Positions 38,885-47,927 of a stretch of 64,000 bases of DNA are shown here, one piece after another. The DNA comes from Glebionis coronaria (lineage: Eukaryota > Streptophyta > Magnoliopsida > Asterales > Asteraceae), in assembly GCA_025667525.1 (NCBI GenBank), contig JANFOE010000054.1, positions 930,001 through 994,000 of the forward strand, given 5' to 3'. Positions within the stretch are counted from its first letter, which is position 1, and every line of letters starts with the position of its first letter. The translations under genes were made by a program, and so were the position numbers. The notes beneath the pieces are model-generated. The model ran no database searches, was not told the origin of the DNA, and was given only the letters and a program-made list of their open reading frames with translations.

Positions 38885-39115
38885 CTGTAACGTATTCCGT
38901 ATGGACGAAATTTGAGAAACTTTCCGTATGGACGAATTTTGAAAAACTTTCCGAATAGAAACTTTTTCCGAGTAGAAAACTTTCCGAGTAGAAAACTTTC
39001 CGAATAGGACTTTCCGTATAGGATTCCGCATAGGGATTCCGCATAGGGATTCCGCATAGGGTTTCCGCATAGGGTTTCCGCATAGGGTTTCCAAATACAT
39101 TTCTTTCCGAATAGA
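38885..39115. repeat. Minisatellite, units of about 14-18 bp
   Basis: Imperfect units of the form ttccgNatagg(g)att and ttccgaNtagaaaact run in tandem, with ttccgcatagggattc and ttccgcatagggttt best conserved at 39020-39095. Units change gradually along the array, as expected of slippage. Confidence 0.85.
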
Positions 39116-39179
39116 AAAAATATAACAGACTTAACCAATCACCCAACTTCGACTCAACAAGACTGATTTTCGACACAAA

Positions 39180-39780
39180 CATAACACCCCCTCATCAAAC
39201 TCACAACTCTCGACATCAACATTCACAGCCTCACATCTCTCGAACCTCAACTCTCGACTCCAACCCTTACCCTCTCTGACTCACCCTCGTTTTGTTCCCA
39301 AAAACTCTCGACTCACACTCACATTCTCACCCTCGAACTCCCCCTCGTCTCTCGACTCTCGAACACACAAACCCACCCTCGTCACAACTCTCGTCACAAA
39401 ACACTCTTGACCAAAAACAGTTACAAACCAAACATCACCAAAACCTCTCGCATCACTCATCCCTCGACCATCACACCTCAAACAAACCTCGACTAACTCA
39501 GACTCCACTCACCCAACTCACTAACTCTCCCTCGTCTCATCTTTCTGACCCCTCCACCCTAGACTCAAACAAATCACCCTCGAAAACCCTTTCAACAACC
39601 ACACTCTCGACTCCCTCGAACTCCCTCTATCATCCAATCAAACCCAAACCTCTCGACTCATATCCATTCTCACAACACCCTCCCCTCACGACTCCAAACA
39701 CCCTCACCCTCGCTTACAACACACCCATACCAGACTCACACATCAACCAACACAAAATTGACAGAACGACACTACAGTAG
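39180..39780. repeat. CT/CA-rich, nearly G-free low-complexity block
   Basis: Words such as ctctcgactc and accctcgaactc recur irregularly. The 162-codon open frame at 39292-39780 is Ser/Thr/Pro/His-rich and most likely a composition effect. Confidence 0.65.
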
Positions 39781-39785
39781 AGAGA

Positions 39786-40235
39786 GAGACTCAAACCAAC
39801 ATGCAACAAAGTTAAAGTACCTACCCGAGACTCTTAATTAAAAGAATCTTGTAGCCAAAATCTTTGCTCTTGTCGTCTTTGTGATAATTGATTCTTAGAT
39901 GATAATTGAATAGATGATAATTGTTTGAGATTGGGATTGTTGATAAAGATCAGATTTTTGTGAGAATCAGATTAGTTAGGGGGCGGAGAAAATTAGATTA
40001 GGGTTATGAAGTGAGAATGTGTGTGTTTTTGGGTGGTTAGGAGATTGGAGAAGAGTTAGTTTTAGTTTTGAAGAGAGAGATTTTTGAGGTTGATAACAGA
40101 AGAAGACGGAGGTTTGTTTAAAGTTTATCTGAGAGAGAGACAAATAGACATTATGTGGGGCGGATATAACAAAGCAATCAAGTGGGGCGGTGGGATTTTT
40201 TAGTTAGGGCCACGTGTTGATTGGACGGAGAAAAC
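39786..40235 (-). other. Host promoter/5'-UTR-like block in reverse orientation
   Basis: On the minus strand the block reads as a typical plant housekeeping promoter and leader. From 40235 down, acacgtggcc (G-box) comes first, then a CT-rich stretch with ctctctctcag, aaccctaatc, many caatc and ctcc words, and finally gtctcgg|gtaggtac near 39820, which resembles a first-exon donor. It contrasts sharply with the T-rich and C-rich sequence on either side. No coding start is obvious. Capture of a gene fragment by the element is an inference. Confidence 0.4.
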
Positions 40236-40239
40236 AAGG

Positions 40240-40754
40240 AGTTTGTATCAGATTTTTTTTTTTTATTATTTATTTCAATCTTACTTTATTTTTTTATTTT
40301 TTTATTTTTTTTCAAGAAAACGTTTTTTTTGGTAACTTTGTTTTTTTTGGGACACAATATTGACTATTTCAATATATATAAATATCCGATTTTTTCAAAT
40401 AAAAATATCAGATTTTTTTTTTTAATATTAGTATTTTTAAACAAATCAGTTTTTCTATTTTTATTTTTTTATATTTTAGAAAGTTTTCAAGTTGAGTAAA
40501 TTTTCGTTATTTTATTTTTATTTTGGAAAAAGTTTTATTTTAGATATTAAATTTGATAATCTTGATAATTAGTTTAAGTTTGGTTGAAATTTAGGCTATA
40601 TTTTGAATAAGATTTCTCTTAAACGATACGTGTCATCGGTCGTGTTGTCGAGATCTAAACGTGACATAGTGATAAAAGTGGTGAGACAAAAAGACGTGAC
40701 AAGATTTATTTGACGAGATCAAGAATTTTTCCTTCAATTTTCATCAAATCTACA
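40240..40754 (+). other. T-rich leader before the ORF
   Basis: Long t and at runs, then from 40610 a more complex stretch ending in tcatcaaatctacaATGG. No separate gene. Confidence 0.6.
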
Positions 40755-42947
40755 ATGGATTCGTTGCATTCGAGATTTCACAAGGGAGAATCGCATTCAA
40801 TGCCAAACAAAGTTAGGAAAAGTGGCATCAATTCATTTCAAATGCTTCAGTGTCATCTAGTCACTCTTTCACGGATTCAAGGAGGGAGCGAATTTGTGAC
40901 AATCTTTGGTCAAGATCGTCACATATTCATGGAATCAATGTTCACCATCTTGACCCAACTCGCAGAGCAACTTAACAATGAAAATCTTAATCACTCTGCA
41001 TCGGCACTTGCTTATAAGGCTCTTGTGACACAACTCACGCCTTTCCTCCACTTCAATATCATCAAGTCTGAAAGTTCGATGCTTTGCCAATCTTTTCTTC
41101 GAGATACACATACCGAGCTTCGAGTTTTTCGTGATACAATATTGAAACTCATGACCTCGGTCTCGTCTTCGATTTATGAAAGATCTCGACTTCAGCAAGG
41201 GTATGATAATGAAGTGCAAGACTTATCGATGCAAGAGGAAATTGGTCATACGATTGACAAATTGGAGCCTAGCGATGCCAAGAGCACAGAATCAGGAGGA
41301 CAACATGATGCCAGTGGCACGTCAGGGAATGTTCACGAGATTTCTCTTGATGACACCTTACCCATTTATGACGCAGAGCCTGCAAACATGGTACAATGTA
41401 ATGTTGTTTATGATGTATATGCTGATGATATGCCGCATATTGAGAATTCTGAACCTAATTATGACAAACATGGGATGGAAACGAGTGATAGCAATACCAC
41501 TTCTGATTCATCCGATGTAAGTCATAATGGGGGAGAGATTGTTCAGAATGCTAAACATCATGATAATTATCCTATAACTCCTTCATTGACTGCTTCTGAT
41601 TCTAAGATTAAAGAGCTCGAAACAATCGTAGCTCGGCAATCAAAAGATCTTGAGGATGCCAAACTTGAATTTTCTAAGAAAACGGATAAATTTGAAACAT
41701 ACTTTGAAAAACTTGAAAAGTCAAACGTTGTTCTTGAAAGAAAATTGGATCAAACTGTTCTAGATTCTAAAGCTGAAAAGGATAATTTTTTGAAACAAAT
41801 TCAACTGCTTGAATCTAAGTTGGCATCCCAAGATAACTTGCTCAAAGAAGATGAAACGTTAAAAGCCCAAGTTCAGGAAAAGGTATTTGCTATAGCTGCG
41901 TTGAAAAACGAGTTAAGGAAAAATAGAGGAACTAGTGTGGACACTAAGCTTGAAAAACCATCAATCTTGGGGAAACCGCCTACAAATCAGTTCGTCAGAC
42001 AACCGATTGTCAGACAACCTACTGCATTTAGATCCGAGCGACCACAATCCTCGAGACCGCGGTTTGCCTCCCAAGTTGATTTGGTTCATCTTTCTAGACC
42101 AGACACTCCAGCAACTAGGCCCTATGTGATCACTCCAGCTTTAGCAAGACCAAATCATATGATTGCCTCTAGTTTCCCTAAAAATACCAAGACCACGTCT
42201 AGAACTAGTTCAAATGACGTTTGCCATAAATCTGGTCTTGGGGAAGCTAAGCAAAAGACACATGCAAGAGATAGCAATGTCCAACCTAGTCAGATGCCTT
42301 CTAGATTACCCAACACTGCTAACCATAGCATGCCATCTTCTAGGAGCATCGATCAATCATCTAGGAATTATTCAGACATTAAATATGCTACTTGTAAAAC
42401 ATGTAGAAAATGTGTCTTTACGGCAAATCATGATGCTTGTGTCAAGAAATTACTTGATGAGGTGAACTCCCGTGCTAGAATTAAGTCCCAGTGGATAGCT
42501 AAAATCAAACCCTTTGGTAAAGTTTGGCGCCCCACTGGTAGAACTTTTACTCTTGTAGGAAACGAGTGCCCTTTAACTAGGATAGTCTCTGATTCTACGA
42601 AGACTACTAGGGAGGAAATTGCAAAGGATGATACATCACTTAAGCCTGAACTTAAGATTTTCTATAAAAGGAAACGTTTGCCAACTAAGACAAGTGAATC
42701 ATCCCCTCAGGCCACCTCTGACACAAGTAAAGCCCACTGTGAACCCCCACGTGCTTCAAAAATAGATATCTCTAACCCATGCAAAAGTATACAAACTCCT
42801 AATGAGAATGCAGGTACCAAAGTTGATGTTCCAAAAGAACGAAGCGGTCCAATCGTTGTGTACCGTTCAACTAAGGACACTCTTAGAGTTTGGTTGCTGA
42901 AGAAGCAGATATCAGAGAAACAAATGTCTCAGGGGATTCATGGTTAA
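40755..42947 (+). CDS. Long gag-like coiled-coil protein of the copia-like element
   Basis: The first ATG (context tctacaATGGAT) opens 730 codons to TAA 42947. The N-terminal 150 residues are helical with no motif I know. Residues about 150-280 are acidic and serine-rich. Residues about 282-390 form a strong heptad coiled coil (IKELETIVARQSKDLEDAKL and onward). A basic Ser/Pro/Arg linker follows, then a Cys/His word CKTCRKC..NHDAC near 546-560 and WRPTGRTFTLVGNECPLT near 590-608. The last two are familiar from plant copia polyproteins, in the stretch between gag and protease. No protease DTG, integrase or reverse-transcriptase motif follows. The intact frame suggests recent movement or selection on the protein, perhaps for particle assembly. 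Confidence 0.75.
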   Translation: MDSLHSRFHKGESHSMPNKVRKSGINSFQMLQCHLVTLSRIQGGSEFVTIFGQDRHIFMESMFTILTQLAEQLNNENLNHSASALAYKALVTQLTPFLHFNIIKSESSMLCQSFLRDTHTELRVFRDTILKLMTSVSSSIYERSRLQQGYDNEVQDLSMQEEIGHTIDKLEPSDAKSTESGGQHDASGTSGNVHEISLDDTLPIYDAEPANMVQCNVVYDVYADDMPHIENSEPNYDKHGMETSDSNTTSDSSDVSHNGGEIVQNAKHHDNYPITPSLTASDSKIKELETIVARQSKDLEDAKLEFSKKTDKFETYFEKLEKSNVVLERKLDQTVLDSKAEKDNFLKQIQLLESKLASQDNLLKEDETLKAQVQEKVFAIAALKNELRKNRGTSVDTKLEKPSILGKPPTNQFVRQPIVRQPTAFRSERPQSSRPRFASQVDLVHLSRPDTPATRPYVITPALARPNHMIASSFPKNTKTTSRTSSNDVCHKSGLGEAKQKTHARDSNVQPSQMPSRLPNTANHSMPSSRSIDQSSRNYSDIKYATCKTCRKCVFTANHDACVKKLLDEVNSRARIKSQWIAKIKPFGKVWRPTGRTFTLVGNECPLTRIVSDSTKTTREEIAKDDTSLKPELKIFYKRKRLPTKTSESSPQATSDTSKAHCEPPRASKIDISNPCKSIQTPNENAGTKVDVPKERSGPIVVYRSTKDTLRVWLLKKQISEKQMSQGIHG

Positions 42948-42957
42948 GCTGCACGAG

Positions 42958-43662
42958 GACTTATAGTCACATCACAGACTATAACTCGTTCATCAAAGAA
43001 AGGAAAGTTTATCGCCGATGATAAACTTATCCTAACAACGAGAAATTAAATTTTCTCGGGCATGAGCTTATATCAAAAACATTCCAAGTTTTTAAGCTCA
43101 TGCATTAAGGCTTATAGATAAATGACAGTCTATAACCCGTTCTTCAAAGGCAGGAAAGTTTATCGCCGATGATAAACTTATCCTTACAACGAGAAATTAA
43201 TTTTTCTCGGGCATGAGCTTATATCGAAAACATTCCAAGTTTTTGAGCTCATGCACAATGACTTACAGTTAAATGTCAAACTGTAACTCGAACTTCGAAT
43301 AAAGGAAAGTTTATCATTAATGATAAATTTATCCTCATAACGAGAAATTCAATTTTCTCGGTCATGAGCTTGTCTTAAAACATTCGAAGTTTTAAGCTCA
43401 GAAAGGAAAGTGTATCTTTTAAATAAGAGAACTTTTCTTCATAACGAGAAATTAACCTTTCTCGGTCATGAGCTTTCCGTTAAAACAGTCAAAGTTTTCA
43501 AGCTCATGAAAACGACTTCTAAGTAAATGTCAGCTTAGGACTCGTTCTTCAGATAAAAGGAAAGTTTATCGCCGATGATAAACTTATCCTTAACAACGGG
43601 AAGTTTACAACTTCTCGGACTTGAGCTCGCTTTTAAGATATTCAACATCTTAAGCTCAAGTA
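42958..43662 (+). repeat. Array of five diverged repeats, each with up to four hairpins
   Basis: Unit length is about 150 bp. Each unit contains H1 (for example ttatagtc..gactataa, 42961-42983), H2 (aagtttatc-gccgat-gataaactt, 43005-43028), H3 (cgagaaa-ttaaat-tttctcg, 43039-43058) and H4 (gcatgagctta..taagctcatgc, 43060-43103). Units begin near 42958, 43109, 43259, 43400 and 43513. Unit 4 lacks H1 and has a degraded H2. Stems stay paired although their sequences change: H1 becomes ttacagtt/aactgtaa in unit 3 and ttctaag/cttagga in unit 5; H4 becomes tcatgagctt/aagctcatga in unit 4 and acttgagct/agctcaagt in unit 5. The array starts right after the ORF stop. Confidence 0.88.
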
Positions 43663-45100
43663 ATTGGTTTTTTCAAAACTTTGAACACAATTTTTCAAGA
43701 ATTTCTCAAAAGGTTTTTCTAAATCTTTCAAAATTGTGTGTTCAAAAACGTTTTGATAAAACGAGCATGTCTTCTGGAATCGATAATATTTACGAACCTA
43801 GAAATGTCATTCAATAATGACACGGGGTTGTAAATAAAGTTCGAGCAGAAGTTTAAAAGATTTAAAACATGCTCCATATGGTTTGCTATTATTTCAGATA
43901 GCAACCCGCTTTTCATAATCAAGTCAAGCATTTCACCGGAAAGCTTTGACTCAACAACGGGAATTAACTTTCTCGGGGACGTGACGAGGTGACCAACATT
44001 CGTGAACAAGAACCATGTGCTTCTTTCATATGCTGTTCTCCATTATTCAGGTCCAACCTCGTAAATTGCTAATCTTGTGAATACATTATCATATATGATC
44101 CTTGCACGTGATAAATACCTTACACTTGTGTTTAAAAGGTATTTAATTTACGTTTCAGCACACCCTCATTAATTTGAGGGGGAGCTTGTGTAACTCATGA
44201 AGATAATTGGATTTGCATTTTTCTTCCCAAATTTTCTTAAAATGCTATTAAATCAATTGATATTAAAAACATCGATTGGGTTAATATTTTTAATATGGGG
44301 AAGAAAATATGATTTAATATGGGATATGATCAATCACAAATGGTTTGACTTAACGTGTTAGCTCATCCCGACATGTGCGAAATGTTTTCGAATATCGTAG
44401 CATATGTTAAGGGGGAGCAAAATGGATTTGCACTTCAAAATGGATTTCATGGTGACATACACTTACCCAAAACATCTCTTTTCACGACGATGAAGATTGT
44501 GGTGACATAAGGATGGTAGGGTAGGTTAAAGTCCAATGATTTCTCTAGAACCAGAGGAATCTTCCCAAGGACATTCCATAGCTAGAAATAGTAGTCCTTA
44601 GGAAAGATGGAGAAAGATTGTGAACGTAGCTGAATGCCGACCAAGTACTTAAGTTAGCACTGGAACAATCACAACAAGGTGCTAGTTATGACGTATTGGT
44701 AAGCATTGAAGGGGTTGAAGAATGAAAAAGAATTGTAAAGATAAAGGGTGTAAAGAAAGAAGCCCTCCTTACAACCTTAGGTAGAAACCGGGTCAATTCA
44801 TATGCTATTGAGATCATTTATGATTCTCGATATTGAAGATAGACATCATGGACCCAGTGATGCAAGGCACAACCCATCCCAGCTAACTCAGATATCTCTC
44901 AAAAGATATTTGTTTTAATCACACGGAGACAACACACTATCTATTGATTTATTCACTCCGAATAAATTAGTATTGAAAAGGTGGCACTCCTCTCCAGCCT
45001 CCGATCACTAAAATCCAAAATGCACGATCGAGTCTAGAGCCATTTGAGATCATCAAATATCTCATTAGGACACACTTTCATTATTCCTTGCTTGTTCACA
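43663..45100 (+). other. Non-coding, hairpin-rich 3' region
   Basis: tttgaacacaatttt (43680) pairs with aaaattgtgtgttcaaa (43730). ttgctat pairs with atagcaa near 43884-43906. A further H3-like cgggaa..ttctcg is at 43958-43975. PPT-like gagggggag (44173-44181) and aagggggag (44409-44417) occur without a following LTR. No ORF is supported. Confidence 0.6.
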
Positions 45101-45540
45101 CAATGTGAAAAGTAAGAAAGATCTTAAGAGTCCTACGCAAAATCTTCATGATCTTGCCTGAACATCCGAGTAATACGAAAGTATTTACAATGAAGATGGA
45201 AATCCTTCTTGAGCGAATATCAAAAAGCTCATGGTAGGTGACTTGTGCGATTCTTTATGAATCAAACTTGTGATAACTGGAAAGCAACAGTGGTTTAATT
45301 CTTAAATGAATTTAAACACGTTCCAGGCCTCTACGCAATATCTTAGTGATCTTGCCAAAACATTCAGAGTAATACTATTAAGTATTTACAGTGACGAATG
45401 GAAATCCTTCTAGTGTTAACATCAAACAGCACTTGGTAGGTAACTTGCAAGATTCTATACGAATCAAGCACGTGACAACTGGAAAGCAACGATGGTGCGG
45501 TTCTTAATTGAACTTCACTTGTTCCAGGAACATGAATTGA
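45101..45540 (+). repeat. Two tandem repeats of about 190 bp with paired hairpins
   Basis: Unit 1 (about 45135-45327) and unit 2 (about 45328-45535) share cttgcc..aacatcc/attc, agtaatac, gtatttaca, ggaaatccttct, ggtaggt and acaactggaaagcaac-type words. Small stems are kept with different bases or loops: aatac-gaaa-gtatt becomes aatac-tattaa-gtatt, and gattctttatgaatc becomes gattctatacgaatc. Confidence 0.75.
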
Positions 45541-46120
45541 CGGCTTCAAATCATGCGGATAATATTATCCAAATGACCCACTCTTTACGTTCGTAGTCAG
45601 CTTTGGACGGTCGAGTAAAGAGAACGGGTTTACCCGCGAAATCTTGTCAAGGAGGTTCTTTATTGAAACTACCTGCCACAAGTACGATATTTAATATCGT
45701 CCAACGGTCTTCACCGACCGGAGGTAAAATGCTACCGAATTAGAATGAAATGTTCAAGGCCATTTCATCCGTGTATATGGTTTGTTGCTAACTGTCTTAT
45801 GCAGCGTAACAAGAAGGTGGCATTGCGGTGTATAATCCAGAAGAAGTCGTCACCACATGCTTATACTACATACAATTAGTACTTCAACAAATTCAAGAAA
45901 GTCTGAAGGTCAAGTCTTCCGCTGTATCAAACTCTGACGCTTTCAAGAATTTAAAGGTATAAGTATGTGGAACATGAAGTCACAAAGAGGCGAATTTCAC
46001 AAGTGATGAATGCACAAGGTCAAGGCAAGGAAACATGCTCAAGACTAAAGTCAAAGATCACATCAAGCATATTCACAAGAACAAGATCGAAGACTCAAGC
46101 ATAGATGCTAGGTTTAAGAT
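45541..46120 (+). other. Non-coding 3' region continued
   Basis: Perfect or near-perfect small palindromes include ggataatattatcc (about 45558), cgggtttacccg (45629), gatatttaatatc (45685) and cggtcttcaccgaccg (45704). No ORF. Confidence 0.55.
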
Positions 46121-46127
46121 TTTGTAA

Positions 46128-46199
46128 AATGGTGTGACCTCCCTTAGGGGGAGATTGTTGGAAATGTGTTTTCCCAAAGGAAGTCTCGGTCACATCATT
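46128..46199 (+). repeat. Vestigial second PPT/LTR start enclosed in a stem
   Basis: It contains cctcccttagggggagat followed by tgttggaaat, the same words as at the true 3' LTR junction 46253-46280. The enclosing stem aatggtgtgacc (46128-46139) with ggtcacatcatt (46188-46199) pairs with one G.T wobble. Confidence 0.8.
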
Positions 46200-46243
46200 A
46201 TTAGCATAGATCACGAGCCATAGAATATTTAGAACTTTGTAAC

Positions 46244-46316
46244 TTGGAGCGACCTCCCTTAGGGGGAGATTGTTGGAAATACGTTTTACGTATTTATGAA
46301 GGATCGGTCGCTCCAA
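46244..46316 (+). promoter_or_regulatory. PPT with an 11-bp stem spanning the internal/LTR junction
   Basis: ttggagcgacc (46244-46254) pairs perfectly with ggtcgctccaa (46306-46316) inside U3. The PPT ttagggggagat (46259-46270) lies in the enclosed stretch and itself can pair (ctccc with gggag). Confidence 0.8.
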
Positions 46317-46591
46317 CGATAATTATGTAATGGGCTCGTGGTCCACTTTGTAATTGTATAGTCCATATAGCCCACATGTAGGGTGGGCTATATATATACC
46401 CCTCCTAGCATGTTAGGATGGGTTGGTGATTCATTCATTTAACACTTTTCATTAATCTAATCACTTTCTCTCTCTACTTTTCTTCCCTCTCCTTTCTCTC
46501 TCTACACTTCATCTTCCTCCTTTCCCATTTCCACCATTAATCAATAGATCAATTCCTTAATTACCAAATCCTTAGAAATCGTAGACCTTCA
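46271..46591 (+). repeat. 3' LTR of the copia-like element
   Basis: It differs from the 5' LTR by a g-to-t change in the 9-bp stem (taggatggg) and one c/t change near the CT-rich end. Confidence 0.88.
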
Positions 46592-47927
46592 TTTTGTTTT
46601 GGCGTGAGTTGTAATTGTCACAAGTGACTAGTATTTGTGTATTTTATACAGTACCATAAGGATTTAAAATGAGATTTACTCATTACGCGTTATTTGGTTT
46701 GATAGGTGTTGATTTACCCGGGCATCCGTATCGTCGTCAGTGACCGTCTCTCGAACTATCGACTACTTGTTATATAAGGTGTGAATTTATAGCCTCGCTT
46801 ATTATGATTTCAAACTGTTTTACCCGCGAGGGAAATGCATGCTAGTTTTTAAAATGAACATATGTCATGAATGATTGTTGGACCCGAATGTTGCCTTTGA
46901 AATTGTGTTAAGTACCTAGTTGTAAAAGTCCCTAAATTCATGAACTATTAACTATTGTTTAGTCCTAGCGTGGATTAGAAATAGCCGCTTATACAAAGTG
47001 ATAGTACTATGGGGTTGACTACCCTATCCGAGACGAGGGCTAGTACGTTGATACCCCCTGCGGACGGATAATTTGTGATAAGAGATAAGGTATAATGGCA
47101 ACTGATGCCTTATTAGGGGCCTTGGTTTCATCTGAATCACGCCGGTAATTATTACGCGGGTGATTGAGTTAACGGTTTAGTGTCATGGTCTTAAACACAA
47201 TTGCCAGTATCTTGAATATAGATTGTTTGATCGACAAGTCTATGAATGATCGTGAATGGTTTTTATTTCACATATGTTCAAAATGAATTGTAAAACCTAT
47301 GAATTCCACTCAACGTTTTCGTTGACCAAATTTAGCATGTGTTTCAGGTAACCGCTAAAGTGTAGGATGGAGCGTGCATTGGATGGAGGTTGTGTGTATG
47401 GCTTGGAGTCTGCTTGTTTTTCCTCCCGTTACTACTTAAACATTTTTAACTTTAATGTCATGTTGTTGTGAAAACTGTAACTTTTGGGTTGAGATTCATG
47501 GGGACCGAAAACGCAAAACTCTGTTGTATCAATTGGGGTTGGAAAAACCGTAGACATGTATATTTTAACAATTTTTAATTTAAGTTTTAAATTGACGTCT
47601 CTTTGGAGTCGTTCGATATATCTTGTGTGCGATGATAACTGCCTAGCACCCAAATGTTGTAGTTCCGCTGCGCATAGCATTTGGTGGGGTGTTAGACTTA
47701 TAGCTTATTTGGTTTTCAGTAAATGTTTCATAAGCTCATTTTTTTATGGCTTATTTTGAAACTTTTCGGTTTATATAAGCTTATCATCTTGTAATAAGCT
47801 TATGCAAGGCAAAAAAGTTTCAAATAAGCCACAAAAAAGTGAGCTTATGAAACATTTATTGAAAACCAAATAAGCTATAAGCCCATTGTATATGCCGAAA
47901 CAAATAGCCCCGCAAGCTTAGACAAAC

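Larger units (their letters stand above)
38054..46591 (+). mobile_element. 8.5-kb copia-like non-autonomous LTR element inside the gypsy 3' LTR
   Basis: Identical-length LTRs (321 bp, 38054-38374 and 46271-46591) differ at only two bases that I can see. TSD ttttg lies at 38049-38053 and 46592-46596. The PBS is tggtatcaagagcc (38377) and the PPT ttagggggagat is of the copia type. The interior has one long gag-like ORF and no recognisable protease, integrase or reverse transcriptase, so it is a large non-autonomous derivative. Unusual contents are a minisatellite, a CT-rich block, a reversed promoter-like block and a hairpin-dense 3' region. Confidence 0.88.
27278..47696 (+). mobile_element. 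Ty3/gypsy chromovirus (Tekay/Del-like) with nested insertion
   Basis: The LTRs are 27278-30063 (2,786 bp) and 36370-47696 (2,784 bp after removing an 8.5-kb nested element and its extra 5 bp). TSD cttat lies at 27273-27277 and 47697-47701. Order inside is PBS, extra ORF, gag, protease, reverse transcriptase, RNase H, integrase, C-terminal chromodomain-like tail, PPT. The two LTRs differ by roughly one percent by eye, so insertion is recent. The domain order and the tail [19 protein letters not shown] fit the Tekay/Del lineage. Three in-frame TAG codons and the LTR insertion make this copy inactive as it stands. Confidence 0.93.
36370..47696 (+). repeat. 3' LTR of the gypsy element, split by a nested element
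   Basis: The LTR is in two pieces, 36370-38053 and 46597-47696. At the break the 5' LTR reads gttgttttgttttggcg without interruption, and ttttg is duplicated here around the insert. Confidence 0.92.
27244..47911. mobile_element. Hairpin MITE (about 244 bp) split by the gypsy insertion
   Basis: The left piece, 27244-27277, starts ggggtgtttgttttggc. The right piece, 47697-47911, ends gccgaaacaaatagcccc, its inverted partner. Inside the right piece, agcttatttggttttcag (47702 on) is the reverse complement of the sequence ending near 47880. Removing the gypsy element and one cttat rejoins gggcttat to agcttatttgg, exactly what the inverted arm predicts. This proves that the MITE was there first. 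Confidence 0.8.

Noticed and set aside
38854..39182. CRISPR-like spaced repeats or a repeat protein (YAESLCG-type words on the minus strand)
   Set aside because: There are no unique spacers; it is a slipped minisatellite in a plant retroelement leader.
39292..39780. 162-codon Ser/Thr/Pro/His-rich frame
   Set aside because: The region nearly lacks G on the plus strand, so stops are rare by composition.
44165..44420. Additional 3' LTR junctions at the gggggag words
   Set aside because: The PPT-like words near 44173 and 44409 are not followed by LTR sequence.
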